Positions 10,553-23,600 of a DNA stretch of 64,000 nt are shown here, in pieces; the stretch's first letter is position 1; each line of letters opens with the position of its first letter. This stretch comes from Lentinus brumalis (taxonomy: Eukaryota > Basidiomycota > Agaricomycetes > Polyporales > Polyporaceae). The notes beneath the pieces are model-generated. The model was not told the DNA's origin. It searched no databases and saw only the letters and a list, made by a program, of their open reading frames with translations. The DNA is taken from the NCBI GenBank assembly GCA_001792895.1, contig MARA01000062.1, positions 62,001 through 126,000 of the forward strand, written 5' to 3'. Both the position numbers and the translations under genes were made by a program.

Positions 10553-10701
10553 TCTTTTATATAGATTTAAAAAACTATATAATTATAGTTAAATTTTTTT
10601 TTTTAATTAATACTAAAAATAATTTACTTCCAAATTCCTTTCTAAGACACTATTTTATTAAAAATATAATATAATATAATATAATTATTATTAAATATTG
10701 G

Positions 10702-10926
10702 CTAGGTTAGAAAGGTAAAGGCAGTTTGGTGTTGTCTGGGGCGCCCTATACATATTATTATGCTCCTCCACGACCCCCGAAGGGGATATAGTAAATATTT
10801 AACTTTCCCCGCCAAATTAATAAATTCCGATACAATAATAGTTATTAGATGTTTAACATATAAATTCATAAAAGCACGTATTGTCTCTGGATTATATTTA
10901 CTAATTTTACCTTTGCTATTAACCAT
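10702..10926 (-). CDS. Small ORF of unknown function, possibly a truncated remnant
   Basis: 74 codons from an ATG at 10926, between trnH and atp9 on the opposite strand to atp9. The first 45 or so residues look like a real protein start (charged N-terminus, then a hydrophobic helix). The distal part runs into a GC hairpin (ACCCCCGAAGGGG near 10770) and becomes Arg/Gly-rich, which suggests an insertion truncated an older frame. I do not recognise the family. It may be a plasmid or endonuclease remnant, or spurious. Confidence 0.3.
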   Translation of the reverse strand: MVNSKGKISKYNPETIRAFMNLYVKHLITIIVSEFINLAGKVKYLLYPLRGSWRSIIICIGRPRQHQTAFTFLT

Positions 10927-11135
10927 TTATAAATAAAGGTAAGAAGATAAAAAGGTATTTTTTTTTTTATTTTTTATTTATTCGAGAGCGGATAGGTCTA
11001 CCACAATATAAGTATAGAACGATAAATAGACAATAAACTATATTTAGATCCTACTACTACAAGTAGAAAATATAAATTACTAAAAGTAAAGTTTTTTTTA
11101 TAGCTAATAAAAAAAAATAATGTTTAGAATCTACA

Positions 11136-11187
11136 CTCTCCTCCCCTCCTCCCCGAGGTCGGCTGGTCGGCTGGTCGGATGGGCGGC
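11136..11187 (+). repeat. GC-rich mobile mini-element, family A
   Basis: Pyrimidine-rich box CTCCTCCCCTCCTCCCCG followed by AGGTCGGCTGGTCGGCTGGT tandem units. Related copies are at 45441-45506 and, inverted, at 56221-56259. Its base composition contrasts sharply with the surrounding spacer. It lies in the leader region upstream of atp9. Confidence 0.75.
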
Positions 11188-11447
11188 GAAAATAAGGGTA
11201 ATTGCCTTAATGTTACCTAAGCGCTACGTTATTAAATTAATTAATACTTTCTAGTTATATTCTCTTCAAGTTCGCCAACCTACTTTTCACCCCTACTTTC
11301 ATCCTCGAGTAAGGAGGTTAAATCACATTAAACTTAAGTAAAATTGAGAGGGTTTTCTTTGTCGTATTTATATTCAATTTAAAAGAGTATGTTATTTTAA
11401 TGATTTCATATGCTAGACACTGTCAAAAAAGTCTACTTATGATAAAT

Positions 11448-11669
11448 ATGTTAGCAGCAGCAAAATACATTGGTGCAGGTTTAGCCTGCTCTGGATTAAT
11501 TGGTGCCGGAGCTGGAATTGGTTTAATCTTTTCAGCTTTAATCGCATCTACAGCTAGAAATCCACAAATAAGAGGACAATTATTTGGATATGCAATCTTA
11601 GGATTCGCCTTAGCAGAAGCTACAGGATTATTCTCTTTAATGATTGCATTCTTATTATTATACTCATAA
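11448..11669 (+). CDS. atp9: ATP synthase subunit 9 (subunit c)
   Basis: 73-residue proteolipid of the F0 rotor ring in the inner membrane. Two hydrophobic helices flank the polar loop [11 protein letters not shown]. The proton-binding Glu is in [11 protein letters not shown] near residue 58. The start at 11448 ([11 protein letters not shown]) is chosen because it gives the family length; the frame is open upstream to 11400 but that would add 16 unusual residues. A degenerate copy of its 5' part is found at 452-560. No introns. Confidence 0.96.
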   Translation: MLAAAKYIGAGLACSGLIGAGAGIGLIFSALIASTARNPQIRGQLFGYAILGFALAEATGLFSLMIAFLLLYS

Positions 11670-12044
11670 TAAGCCAATTTATAATTCAATCCGAATTATC
11701 CTCTCTCGATAGAGGATAAAAAAGAAAAAATGAATGTACAAACAAAAAATTTTTTAATATAGTAAGATCCTCTATTAAATGAGGAATCTAAAATAATTAA
11801 TTTTTACATCTCAAGATTTTTTTGCTTAGGGGTTTTTATAATCCTATTTACTAATTAATTTATTATTAATAATAATTCCCTATTTACTAGGGAAATGTTA
11901 ATATAAAATAAAATTAGTAGGGAAACCCCTCTAGGTAAAAATAAATGAATTTATAGTATTGTCAGAATGCAATCATTAAAATAAAGACCAAATAATTGGT
12001 CGACATTAAAAACCTCAATAACCTCAATTAGGTATAGGGTTTTA
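11670..12044. other. Spacer atp9 to trnC
   Basis: About 375 AT-rich bases. The short self-complementary stretch CCTCTCTCGATAGAGG at about 11700 just after atp9 could form a hairpin at the mRNA 3' end. No gene seen. Confidence 0.6.
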
Positions 12045-12119
12045 AGAGTTATGGTTACAGTTGGTTTCTGTAGTAAATTTGCAAAATTTATGGTAAGGTT
12101 CGATTCCTTCTTAACTCTC
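12045..12119 (+). tRNA. trnC: tRNA-Cys(GCA)
   Basis: Acceptor AGAGTTA/TAACTCT, anticodon stem TAAAT/ATTTA with loop TTGCAAA, T-arm AAGGTTCGATTCCTT. Confidence 0.92.
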
Positions 12120-12138
12120 ATTTAGTTTTATATCTATA

Positions 12139-12209
12139 ATTCTCTTAGTTTAATGGTAGAACATCATTCTTCTAAAATGTCAATTTTGGTTCGATTCCAA
12201 AAGAGAATG
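12139..12209 (+). tRNA. trnR: tRNA-Arg(UCU)
   Basis: Acceptor ATTCTCT/AGAGAAT, anticodon loop CTTCTAA (TCT), T-arm TTGGTTCGATTCCAA. It reads AGA/AGG, the main Arg codons of the host genes here. Confidence 0.9.
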
Positions 12210-12440
12210 TATGATTTAAAAAGAAAAAAAAAATATATTGTTACAGTGTTCAAAAAAATGAAGATTTTTACTCACAACCTTATTGAGATAATTCTTTTCA
12301 AGTAGAAGCCCACAAGATTTAGTTCTTTCTGGGCAAGTTATGGTAATTTATATAGTATTTACAATTACAAGTCAATTGAAATACATAAATTATTTTTTTT
12401 TTTATTATTATTATTATAATTATTATTAAATATAAAACAC

Positions 12441-13844
12441 ATGATTCAATACGAATTTTTATTAAATATAACTAATATAATCATCAATTTAATAGATGTT
12501 TTATTAGTTTTATTACCAATTTTACTTGCAGTAGCTTTTATGACTATAATAGAAAGAAAACAATTAGCTGCACACCAACGAAGAGTAGGACCTGTATTGT
12601 GTTTTGGGAAAACACATGAATGGGTAAAACCATCAAACTCCGGGGACACCCTAAAGCTTATGATACCAAGCTATAGTCGAAAGGCTATCAGTGGCCAGAA
12701 TAATTACCTGGGTATGGTAACAAGTCATAAGATGAGTGAAAACGAAATGGGCTATCGCGGATCTAAATCAGTATTATTAAATAGTACTGTAAAAGAGCAA
12801 CGAGTAGACGGTGGTTATTGCATTAAGCCAATGCAATTAAGGTGTACTCTAATGGGCGGCGAAAGTCGCTATCAAATCAAAATCCCATCTAAGCAAATAA
12901 ATATTAAAAAATATTATTGTTCTAATTCTTACTCTAATTCTACTTTGTCTATAACTTCTTTGAATCCTTATTTTGTCACTGGATTTTCCGATGCTGAAGC
13001 ATCTTTCATAATTCTAATTTTAAAGGAACCAAAAAATAAAACTAATTGGACAGTTAAAACTAGATTTACTATTGGTCTTCATAAAAAAGACACACAAATA
13101 TTAGAATTAATTAAATCTTATTTTGGAGGCATAGGAACTATATCTCCTCAAAATAAAGAAAGTGTTCAATATCGTGTAGGTTCTTTAAAGGATTTAAATG
13201 AAAAAATTATACCCCATTTTGATAAATATCCTTTAATTTCTAAAAAACAAGCGGACTTTATTTTATTTAAACAAATAATAAACCTAATGAATCATAAAGA
13301 ACATTTAACATTAGAAGGCTTACATAAAATATTGTCAATTAAAGGTTCTTTAAATTTAGGCTTCTCTGATGAAATCAAAACAAATTTTCCTAATATTAGA
13401 ACAATAGAAAAACCTTTAGTTGCGCTACCAAAAATAAATGAAATTGATCCTAATTGGATATCAGGATTTACTAGTGGAGAAGGATGTTTTCATGTTAGAA
13501 TTAAAAATTCAACAAAATATAAATTAGGTGTTCAAGTATCCTTATTATTTAAAATTACTCAACAGGAAAGAGATAAGGAATTAATGAAAAGTTTTATAGA
13601 TTACTTTAATTGTGGATCTATAAGCAAAAATTCTACTTGGATAGACTACACTGTAGTTAAACAAGAAGACTTGATCTTTAAAATCATTCCCTTTTTCGAA
13701 AAATATAAAATAGTTGGAGTAAAACTTCAAGATTATATCGATTTCAAAAAAGTAGCTGAGTTAATTAGAACTAAGGATCACTTAACTACCTCTGGATTAG
13801 CAAAAATTAAGGAAATTAAAGAAGGTATGAATAAAGGAAGATAA
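12441..13844 (+). CDS. nad1 exon 1-LAGLIDADG endonuclease fusion ORF (intron 12594-13881)
   Basis: Unspliced read-through frame: 51 codons of nad1, about 105 codons of translated ribozyme core, then a double LAGLIDADG protein (VTGFSDAEASFI about residue 185; ISGFTSGEGCFH about 340). The core is nearly the same as in rnl intron 3770-5098, whereas the endonuclease is only distantly similar. In the first motif the usual Gly before the second acidic block is Ala (DAEAS), which could affect activity. Likely made as a precursor and processed. Confidence 0.88.
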   Translation: MIQYEFLLNITNIIINLIDVLLVLLPILLAVAFMTIIERKQLAAHQRRVGPVLCFGKTHEWVKPSNSGDTLKLMIPSYSRKAISGQNNYLGMVTSHKMSENEMGYRGSKSVLLNSTVKEQRVDGGYCIKPMQLRCTLMGGESRYQIKIPSKQINIKKYYCSNSYSNSTLSITSLNPYFVTGFSDAEASFIILILKEPKNKTNWTVKTRFTIGLHKKDTQILELIKSYFGGIGTISPQNKESVQYRVGSLKDLNEKIIPHFDKYPLISKKQADFILFKQIINLMNHKEHLTLEGLHKILSIKGSLNLGFSDEIKTNFPNIRTIEKPLVALPKINEIDPNWISGFTSGEGCFHVRIKNSTKYKLGVQVSLLFKITQQERDKELMKSFIDYFNCGSISKNSTWIDYTVVKQEDLIFKIIPFFEKYKIVGVKLQDYIDFKKVAELIRTKDHLTTSGLAKIKEIKEGMNKGR

Positions 13845-14745
13845 TTAGATATTTATTTGTAAGATAAATTTGACCACCATGAATACAGTAGGTTACTACG
13901 GAATTCTTCAACCATTTGCCGATGCTTTAAAATTAGTAGTTAAAGAAACAATTATACCTTCTCAATCTAATAAAGTATTATTTTATTTAGCACCTGTATC
14001 TACTTTAATCTTTAGTTTATTAGGGTGGGGTATAATTCCTTTTGGTGAAGGTTTAACTTTATTTGATTTCCCATTAGGTATTTTATATACATTAGCTCTA
14101 TCTTCTTTAGGGGTATACGGTGTATTATTTGCTGGGTGGTCTGCTAATTCTAAATATGCCTTTTTAGGTAGTTTAAGATCAACAGCCGCAATGATAAGTT
14201 ATGAATTAATATTAAGTTCAGCAATATTAATTATAATCTTATTAACAGGATCTTTTAATTTCACTACTATCATTGAAAGTCAACAATCTGTATGGTTTAT
14301 AATACCTTTATTACCCATATTTATTATTTACTTTATTTCAATTTTAGCTGAAACTAGTAGAACACCTTTCGATTTACAAGAGGCTGAATCCGAATTAGTA
14401 GCTGGTTTCTTCACTGAACACAGTTCTATTATTTTTGTATTCTTCTTCTTAGCTGAATATACTTCAATTGTTTTATTCAGTTGTATTACAGCTATTTTAT
14501 TCTTAGGTGGTTATAATATGCCAAATTTAATAGTGAATGATACCTTCTTTAATATACAATCTATAATTTTAGGTTTAAAAACATGTATATTCTGTTTTAT
14601 GTTTGTCTGGTTTAGAGCGACATTACCTAGACTAAGATATGATCAATTAATTGAATTCTGTTGGTTAAATCTATTACCTGTTGTAGTAGCATTCATTATT
14701 TTAGTGCCAAGTATCTTAGTAGCTTTTGATATAGCACCTTACTAA
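12441..14745 (+). CDS. nad1: NADH dehydrogenase subunit 1, one intron
   Basis: Membrane subunit of complex I at the quinone site. Exon 1 is 12441-12593 (51 codons, ending RRVGP) and exon 2 is 13882-14745 (starting NTVGYYGILQPFADALKL); together 338 residues, normal for the family. Conserved segments include AAHQRRVGP, ETSRTPFDLQEAESELV and RATLPRLRYDQL. Multiple transmembrane helices. The splice obeys exon-T (CCT) and intron-G (CCATG) rules. Trp is encoded only by TGG. The intron (12594-13881) carries an ORF fused to exon 1. Confidence 0.96.
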
Positions 14746-14852
14746 TTTTTTATTTTACTCCCCTCCTCTTTAGGTGGGATATAAAAGAGAGTAGTTTAAT
14801 CAAACTATTAAAAATAGTAAGTATTTAATGCAAGAGTACAGAGTTATATATT

Positions 14853-14923
14853 AAGCCTATAATTTAAAGGTAGAATAATTTCTTGATAAGGAATCTGTAG
14901 AAGTTCGATTCTTCTTGGGCTTA
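14853..14923 (+). tRNA. trnI: tRNA-Ile(GAU)
   Basis: Acceptor AAGCCTA with TGGGCTT (one G-U pair), anticodon loop TTGATAA, T-arm GAAGTTCGATTCTTC. Confidence 0.91.
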
Positions 14924-15157
14924 AAAAAAATGTAAAAGTGTGTAAAATTTAACTTTTTATTTACTGTTAGATTAAAAAAAAAATCTAACGCAAACTATGA
15001 AAATTTGTGTCATAGTAAAATATTAAAGCAAACCTCACTACAAAAGTGTATTATTACTACTTTTTAAATAATAATGCTTTAATAATAAATTTAAATAATA
15101 GCCTTGTAGGTTTAATATATTTATTAATATTATTTAATAAAATTTAATTTTAAATTA

Positions 15158-17653
15158 GTGAGAACGTTTAAATCGAATATTTTACTTAGACTAGTAAATT
15201 CTTATATTATAGATTCTCCAGAACCAGCTAATATCTCTTATTTATGGAATTTTGGAGTGCGCCGAACGAGGGCGTTAGTTAGTGGAGATTGTCCGATCTC
15301 TATTGCATATCTGACTTATTTAGTAATAAATGCAAGCTGCGGGTATTCACGATTTTATAGTCTAATAAACTATATTATACGGGTAGCTGAATACAAACGT
15401 AGTGAAAGATTGGGGCTGCCCCCAAGAATAAGCACTATGAGCAGGAGTAGTCATGTCGAGGGTTACGAACCTGATACCTTAAAACGCTATCAATCCAGAG
15501 AATATATCCTAAGCAGAATATGTCGGTATATTTCTAGCATTGCTTTCTTTAATATCCAAAGTGAGGAAAGTTGTCAGAAAGCTAGACGTTACTCCAGTAT
15601 AGGAGGTTCAAAATTAGGGCAGGCGGCTAAAACTACATGGACATTAAACGGAACTAACAGTCAACTTCGGGATTCAACCGCCTCTACACTACTCTTAGGT
15701 AGTATAATGCGGAAACGGAGTCTCCATAGTAGTAGTGTATCTTTGAAGACACTTACGAAGGGAGACAGGGATAACATGTCAGTCTCAGAAACTCTAGATA
15801 ATTGCCCTAAAAAGTTAGTGGAGGATACTAAGCCTATATTAAAAAGGGCCGTTAAACCTACTAATGCAACTACTTTGGTGATGCAGAGACTGAATTACAA
15901 AAGCGAGCAAAAATTCTTCAAACTCCTTGATATTTTAAGTGATCCTTTCTTCCTTGTTGCATGTTATGAAGAAATCAAAGGTAAAAAAGGTAATATGACG
16001 CCAGGTTCCGATAAGTACACTATTGATGGGCTTAATTGGAATTGGTTTGTTAAAACTGCCGAATCCCTACGAAAGGGAACTTTCGATTTCTCTCCAGCAA
16101 GAAGAATTGAAATACCTAAAGCTAATGGTAAAACCAGACCCTTAGGTATAGGTTCTCCTAGAGATAAAATTGTGCAGAAGGCTATTCATGCCATCCTTGA
16201 AGCTATCTATGAACCTACATTTCTTGATTACTCACATGGTTTCCGACCTGGTAGATCCATTCATTCGGCTCTTCGTAAAATATACGTGACTGGGAATAAA
16301 TTCTCCTGGGTTATTCAAGGTGATATAACCAAATGCTTTGACAGTATACCGCATCGAATCATTATGAAACTTATCTCAAAGAAAATAGGTGACCCTAGAG
16401 TTTTAGAGTTAACCTCTAAATTCCTTAATGCTGGTTACTACGACCCTCAAGGAAATCTAGTTAAACCAACTATCGGTACACCTCAAGGAGGTATACTGAG
16501 CCCATTATTGTGTAACATCGTTCTTCACCAATTTGATGATTATATGGATAAACTTATTCAAAAGTTTCGAAAAGGGGATAAACGAAGAGACTCATCTGAA
16601 TACAAAAGAGTAGCTTACCTGAGAAAGAAAGCTTCTGATCCTAGATTGAGAAGAGATCTTTTACTTAAACTTAGAACTCTCAACTCGAACGATAAACTAG
16701 ATCCCAATTTCAAAAGGTTAGACTATGTCAGGTACGCAGATGATTTCGTTATTTTAGTGACAGGGTCAGTACATGAAGCAACGCATATTAAAAATAATGT
16801 TAAAGAGTTCTTAAAAAGTTGTTGTGGACTGGAACTTAATTCAGAAAAAACTGTTATTACTAATATAGCTGACAATAAATGGTCATTTCTTGGAGCTGAA
16901 ATCTTCAAACTGAGAAAAAGTCCATCCTTCTTAAGAATAGGGAGAGTTGGTAAAGCGGTAGGTACCAGTCGACTTCTGATTAAAGCGCCGATTGAAAAAC
17001 TTTTAGATAAACTAGTAAAAGCTGGTTTCATTAGAAGAAATGCACAAGGCATAATTCTTCCTAAAATGTATGGATCCATCATGAATCTTGACCATGCTGA
17101 TATTCTATCTTTCTATAACTCCAAAATGCGAGGTATTCTTAACTTCTATAGCTTTGCGGCTAATAGGAATAAGCTAGGTAGAATAATGTGGTTACTTAGA
17201 GCTTCTTGTGCATTAACTCTAGCCAGAAAATATAAACTTGGAACTATGAGAAAGGCCTTTGCAAATTTTGGAAGTACTCTTAAATGTCCTAATACTGATC
17301 ATGAAATTTTCATCCCGGACACACTTAGAGTCTTGCATGATTACAAGAATTCCTTAAGTGGTCCCTCACCGGATGAAATAATTAATGAAAGTTGGGCAAA
17401 TAAACTAACTCAAACCAATTTTGGTAAAGCTTGTATCATTTGTGGAACAACAGCAAACATAGAAATGCATCATGTACGATCTGTGAAAGATGTTCGAAGC
17501 AAATATCTAAGTAAAGAAACTGTTAAGGTAGAAAGAATGATCGGAGCTATACGTAGAAAACAAATTCCTCTATGTAATTATCATCATAACTTATACCATA
17601 ATGGGAACCTAAGTCATCAAGATATCATAAGTATTTCCAAATACAACAAATAG
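15158..17653 (+). CDS. Group II intron reverse transcriptase-maturase with HNH domain, fused to cob exon 1
   Basis: 831-codon frame running on from cob exon 1 (33 codons) into the intron. The reverse transcriptase starts about residue 240 and includes [14 protein letters not shown] and the catalytic YADDF at about residue 526. A maturase (X) region follows, then a C-terminal HNH nuclease with CIICG, MHH and LCNYHH (residues about 765-810). These parts support splicing and target-primed reverse transcription of the intron into DNA. All key residues seen are intact. Arg codons include many CGN, unlike host genes. The protein is probably cleaved from the cob leader. Confidence 0.93.
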   Translation: MRTFKSNILLRLVNSYIIDSPEPANISYLWNFGVRRTRALVSGDCPISIAYLTYLVINASCGYSRFYSLINYIIRVAEYKRSERLGLPPRISTMSRSSHVEGYEPDTLKRYQSREYILSRICRYISSIAFFNIQSEESCQKARRYSSIGGSKLGQAAKTTWTLNGTNSQLRDSTASTLLLGSIMRKRSLHSSSVSLKTLTKGDRDNMSVSETLDNCPKKLVEDTKPILKRAVKPTNATTLVMQRLNYKSEQKFFKLLDILSDPFFLVACYEEIKGKKGNMTPGSDKYTIDGLNWNWFVKTAESLRKGTFDFSPARRIEIPKANGKTRPLGIGSPRDKIVQKAIHAILEAIYEPTFLDYSHGFRPGRSIHSALRKIYVTGNKFSWVIQGDITKCFDSIPHRIIMKLISKKIGDPRVLELTSKFLNAGYYDPQGNLVKPTIGTPQGGILSPLLCNIVLHQFDDYMDKLIQKFRKGDKRRDSSEYKRVAYLRKKASDPRLRRDLLLKLRTLNSNDKLDPNFKRLDYVRYADDFVILVTGSVHEATHIKNNVKEFLKSCCGLELNSEKTVITNIADNKWSFLGAEIFKLRKSPSFLRIGRVGKAVGTSRLLIKAPIEKLLDKLVKAGFIRRNAQGIILPKMYGSIMNLDHADILSFYNSKMRGILNFYSFAANRNKLGRIMWLLRASCALTLARKYKLGTMRKAFANFGSTLKCPNTDHEIFIPDTLRVLHDYKNSLSGPSPDEIINESWANKLTQTNFGKACIICGTTANIEMHHVRSVKDVRSKYLSKETVKVERMIGAIRRKQIPLCNYHHNLYHNGNLSHQDIISISKYNK

Positions 17654-20600
17654 AACATATTTTTGTCTCCCCTTTTGTAATAATGTGCTATCCTGGCGAG
17701 CCGTATGATGGGAAACTATCACGTACGGTTCTGAGGGCAGTTCTTATAGGCTGACCCCTACTCATTATTAGGTACTTGTTTAGTTTTACAAATATTAACT
17801 GGTATTTTTTTAGCTATGCACTATCAACCACATGTAGATTTTGCATTTAACTCTGTAGAACATAAACTCTCTCATTTGTGTTCTTAAAACTTCGCTATTA
17901 TGCTGGAATATCCTTATAGCTTTTGGTACTTTAAACTAGTAAAAATCCAAAAGATTGGGCAATCAGCAGGAAACCAACAATTAAATAATTAGTTTAGTAG
18001 GAACCTCAGAGACTACACGCGAAGATCTCGCTCAACAAAAAAAAAATGAATAACACCAAGTTCGAGATAAGATATATTCCGATCAATCATGAAAGTGATT
18101 GCTAACATATTGAATTCAATAAGTATTTTTACCTTTACCTATGGTTTATTTAATAAGAAAGAACCCTTGCCAATGAATAAAGAACAATTTTCTAGTTGGC
18201 TAGCCGGTTTTATTGATGGGGAAGGGAGCTTCCAAGTATTTTTAGACAGAGTCTATTTAAGAGTCATGTTTAGAATTAGACTCCATAAAGATGATATAAA
18301 TGTATTACAAAAAATACAAGAATTTTTAGGAGTAGGAAGAGTAGTCATAGAAGGTAATAGTTGTGTATTTATTATTAGCAATGTTAAAGAATTAATAAAC
18401 GTTCTTTTTCCATTACTAGATAAATATAATTTATATACCACTAAATGCTTAGACTACATTGATTTTAAAAAGGTAGTTTTATTTCTTTCTTTAAAAAAAA
18501 CAACAAAACTTTCTTTATCTGAAATCGAAGAAATAAAAAATATAATGAAAAATATGAACTCCGGTAGAACAGAATATAATTATAGCTTAATTCCTCGGGT
18601 AAATCCGCCCCTTCGGGGGGTTATTAGGGTTTATTGAAGGAGAAGGTACCTTTGGCTTTAAAAACTTAAGTCCTTTTTTTCAATTAGGGCAACATATTAG
18701 AAGCTTATATGTATTGGAAGCTATTGCTAATTATTTACAATCAATACCTAAAGGTTTTAAATTTAGTTTAAGGTCTGAAGCTCCTAACGTTATAAATAGT
18801 TTTAATAAAAAAACTGATGTCTCAGTAATTTCTATTTTAAATATTGATGCATTATATGATTATTTATTATTCTTCTTATTGGATATGCCATTTCAAACTA
18901 GAAAAGGCGAAGACTTTTATGCCCTCCGGGGGTGTATCGTACTTCACTTACATAAACTAGGTTACTTCTATTTACAAGAAGGTAGAAACTTAGCTTATTT
19001 AATCTCTCAGTTTATAAATACTGGTAGATATAGTACAAATCCTAATCCCGGTAAAGCTCCTAGTTTAGCTTTAATTAAAAAAGTATTAAATCTAAACCTT
19101 CCTGTTACACTTACACCTTGGATGTTACATGTAGACTTAGCTAAAGCTTTTGCTACTAAAGTTAAAACAAAAAGTATTTGGGTTTATGAAAATGGTGTCC
19201 TATTAAATGGAAGCCCTTTTTCTTCTTTTGCTTCTGCTATGGAAGCTATTGGTTATTCAAAAACCAGTATAGCTGGTAGAAGAAGTATTGATACCGGAAA
19301 AATAATAGGTGGTAGATTTACTTTTTATTCAAAGCCACTATTATAATAATTATTTTATGGAAATCCCTAAAAAAAAAATAAGTGGATAAGTTTATAACAA
19401 TAATGATAATGAGAGATGTTAATAATGGATGGGCAGTTAGATATACACATGCCAATGTAGCATCATTCTTCTTTATTTTTGTTTATGCTCAATATTTTAA
19501 CACTTATTTTAATCACAAAAAAATTTTAAATTTTCTTATTTTTAATCATTACTTTGTTCTATTCAATAAAATTATAAATAATTTTATAAATACGATTAAA
19601 CCTAAAACTAATAATTCTACTACAATACCAGCTGAAGAAAAAGATAATGATTTTCTTCAATGGTTTGTAGGATTTTCAGATGCAGAATCAGCTTTTATGA
19701 TCAACATAAAAAACAATACAGAAGTACATTTTGTATTTCAAATTACTTTACATATTGAAGACTCCGCTGTTTTATACAAAATTAGAGAGAAATTAGGAAT
19801 AGGCATAGTGTCCGTTAGAGGGAATACTTGCAGCTTCCGTGTACACTCATTTCAAGTAATAATAAATAGTTTATTACCTATTTTTGATAAATATCCTTTA
19901 CTGACTCATAAACAATTAAATTATAGAGATTGGAGAAAAGCTATTCTCTTGAAAAAATTAGCTCCAGAAAATAGTAGATCTTTAAGTACAAGTATTTTTA
20001 ATGAAATACTAGAATTAAAAAATAGTATGAATAATCTAAGAACTGATTATGAAGGCTATATTATATCTAGTGAAATGATAAATAAACATTGGCTGGTTGG
20101 TTTTATTGAAGGAGATGGTACTTTTTATTTTAGTCATTCTAGTGTAGTTTTTGGAATTACTCAAAAAGATAAAAAAATATTAGAGGCGATACAAACATTT
20201 ATCCGAAATATTCCTTTGTCACCACCACACAAAAATTTATTCCAACCTAATAAGCCTAATGGTATTATTAAAAACAATACAAATTCTTTTCAATTAGTAT
20301 TAACAGATAAAGATATTTTATTTCAATACATATACCCTTTTTTTAGAGATGTAAATTTCTATAGTAGAAAAGGTATTGATTTTTCAATATGGAGTTTAGT
20401 ATTATATATTTTTATCTATGGGTACCCCCGAAGGGGACCTGAAGGTAGAAAACTATTACTAAATTTATCTAATAATATGAATTCAAAGAGATATTTTTCT
20501 GATTTATCTGATTTTATTGAAGAAGATGAAATAAAAAACCTTTTTAAAATGGAACCTCCTTTTGATATTCATTCTGGAAAAAGTAATTTTATTCTTAGTA

Positions 20601-23600
20601 AAGAATATTCTTTATTTAAAGGAAGTAGAAAAGGGTTTAAGGTATACATTTATAAAAATGGAATAGAAGTTAAAGGTTCACCCTTTGATAGTTTTAGATC
20701 TGGAGGTAGAGCTATAAATTTAAATTCAGTATCCTCTATAAAAAATTACCTTGATACCGGTAAGATATTTAAAGAAGGATACACTTTTTATTCTAACCCT
20801 CTAAAAGATAAAAAAAAAATAAAAAAGTAGATTAATTTAAGGTTAAAGGGCCTTTATATACAATCTCTACGAAATTTGTATATATATGCATTAGGCTATA
20901 TGCTAAGAACTTCTAGGAAGAAACTTTTTCTTACACATATTAATGTACCTCTCGCAGGTTAAAATCATTATATGAGAACAATTAGCAGGTAATTTTTTTT
21001 TTACCCTAACGATCATACGCCTTTATTTAAAAATAATTGCTTATTATTAAAAAAATAGATAGTAGTCTAATATTCAAATTATTTATTAAATATGAAATGA
21101 TCTAATTTCTAAATAGGAAATTGCACATTGCAAGAGGTTTATATTATGGTTCTTATAAAGCACCTAGAGTTTTATTATGGGCAATAGGAGTAATTATCTT
21201 AGTAGTTATGATGGCTAAAATGTGGCCAAATTGAAAATATGAATATACTCAATTTATCGAACTATATCTCGCCGACTTAATCACTTCGAGCGTGGGAAAA
21301 AGTTATGAGATATATAATAATATATATACGGATACCATTGAAAATATTATACCTATTATAGGTAAAATGTTACCATTTAATAGAGCTAGAACTAAAGCTA
21401 TTAGTAGAATAGGTCCCCACAATAAACAAGTATTAGATATTATTGTTTGTGGAATGTTAGGTGATTTTTGGGCAGATAAAATACCTGGTAAATCTATAGA
21501 CAGTATTAGATTTAATATAGAACAAAGTATTAGTAATACGGCATATATCCATTATTTAACTTTACTTTTCTATAATTTAGGTTATTGTGCTAGACCATTA
21601 CCTACCTTAGTAGAAAAATCAGATATTATAATAGAAAATCGTTTTAACTATAGACTTACACTATTTACATTTACAAGTTTTATTTGGATATACGATTCAT
21701 ATTATAAAACTGTAAATGGTGTAACTAAAAAAAGTGTTCCTTTTTTTATTTCAGATTATTTATCACCTATTGGATTAGCTCATTGGATCATGCAAGATGG
21801 TTCATTTCAAAAAGGTCAAGGAATCTCTATAGCTACTAATAGTTTCACTTATGATGAATGTTTATTTCTTGCTAGAATTTTAACTCAAAAATATAATTTA
21901 AAAACTAGTGTAGTTAAAACAGGCATTCCTAATCAATGGCGTATTTCTATTTGGAAAGAGTCTATGCCACTGTTACGTGAAATAGTAAAATCTTATTTTA
22001 TCCCAGAAATGGAGTATAAATTAGGTTATTTTTATTAGTAGCAATGTATATATATTTAACTTTCTGCTAAGATAGTATAATGTTTCACGAGATGGTGAAG
22101 GTTTTTATATTTTAGGTGGTAAAGTAAATTAGTATATTTATTTTTTTAAAGTCTCGACAAAGGGCAAAACAATAACCTGTATTTGGATAGTTTTGGTATA
22201 AAAGTGTCGAAACACCTTGACAGAGGTGTTGGTTTAATAAAATAAACTGGCTATATTAGTGAAAACGGTCAAAGAAATAATACCAATTTTCAGACCGTCG
22301 GTTGAATACACAATCGCTACAGACTGGGTCACTAATGGGTATCTGCGATGATGCTTAATGTACAGTCGGAGTTCTTAGTTTTAACGATATTAGCACTTAG
22401 TTAGTTAAACTACTCAAGGCTCTAATTGAAATTTATTAGAAAGAGTGAAAAGGAATACACTTGAGGATTAATAAATAGATAGAGTACAAGGTTACTATAT
22501 TGGTATATTAAACCTCTCACCGAGGAAAAGATATAGTAAATTAGAACTAGACAGCATTCCTGGGTTATGAACATAGCCCAAAATGGTTTAATATAAGTAT
22601 TTCTGCTATTATTTTATGTCTCCTAGTGTCGGAGCTTGTATATTATTCTATACTTAAAAAAAGTAATGTATTAATATACCGGCCCTTGTCACTCGCTCCT
22701 CAGATAGGAGATAAAAGGAGGGATGTAAATACTATGAAAAATAAAAAATATAATAATTTTCCTGGCTTGACGGCATGTAATAAGGAAATATACATTTTAA
22801 AAAGTCAAAGAGGTTATAGTACAATTCCTTTTTTTGCCTCACAAGAATATAAAAATATTGAAACTTCTAGTTCTGAAAGATTAAATACAATAATTAAAGA
22901 ATTAGGATTAAATCCTGTATATATTTTTGAAAATTTAGAATCTGAAAATATTAGAACACAAATAATAAATGACACTAAAGGTTTAAGCGGTATATACATG
23001 ATAGTTAACAAAATAACTAAAGATTACTATATAGGATCTGCGTCAACTAATAGATTTTATAGTAGATTCAGTAATCACCTTATTTTTTTTAGAGGAAGCA
23101 AAATAGTTAAGTCAGCAGTAAAAAAATATGAATTAAAAAATTTCGCTTTTATAATATTAGAATTATATCCTAATGTTGTTACTAAAGAAAATAATAAAGA
23201 ATTGTTGGATTTAGAAGATAAATATTTAAAATTGTTATTGCCTAATTATAATATTTTAACTGAGGCAGGTTCTAGTTTTGGTTATAAACATACTGAAGTT
23301 GACCGTAAAAAGATGAAAGATTTTTATAGCGATGCTAGACGAGAAAGGATAGGCAGTTTAAATAGAGGTAAAAAGTTATCTCCTGAAACAATAGAAAAAA
23401 TTAGAGATAAAGCTTTAAATAGAACTCCTATGACAGATGAGACTAAAAAAAAATGTATTAGTCATACAAGACCTGTAGTTTTATATAATTTGAATGGAAC
23501 TGTTTACGGTGAATATTCTACTATTATAGAAGCAGCTAAATCTATAAACTGTGGAGAAAAAACTATTAGAAGAGCATTAAAAACAGAAAAAAGATTAGTA

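Noticed and set aside
11423..11689. ORF opposite atp9
   Set aside because: Antisense shadow of a highly conserved gene.
16723..17082. ORF opposite the reverse transcriptase
   Set aside because: Antisense shadow of the conserved RT/maturase frame.
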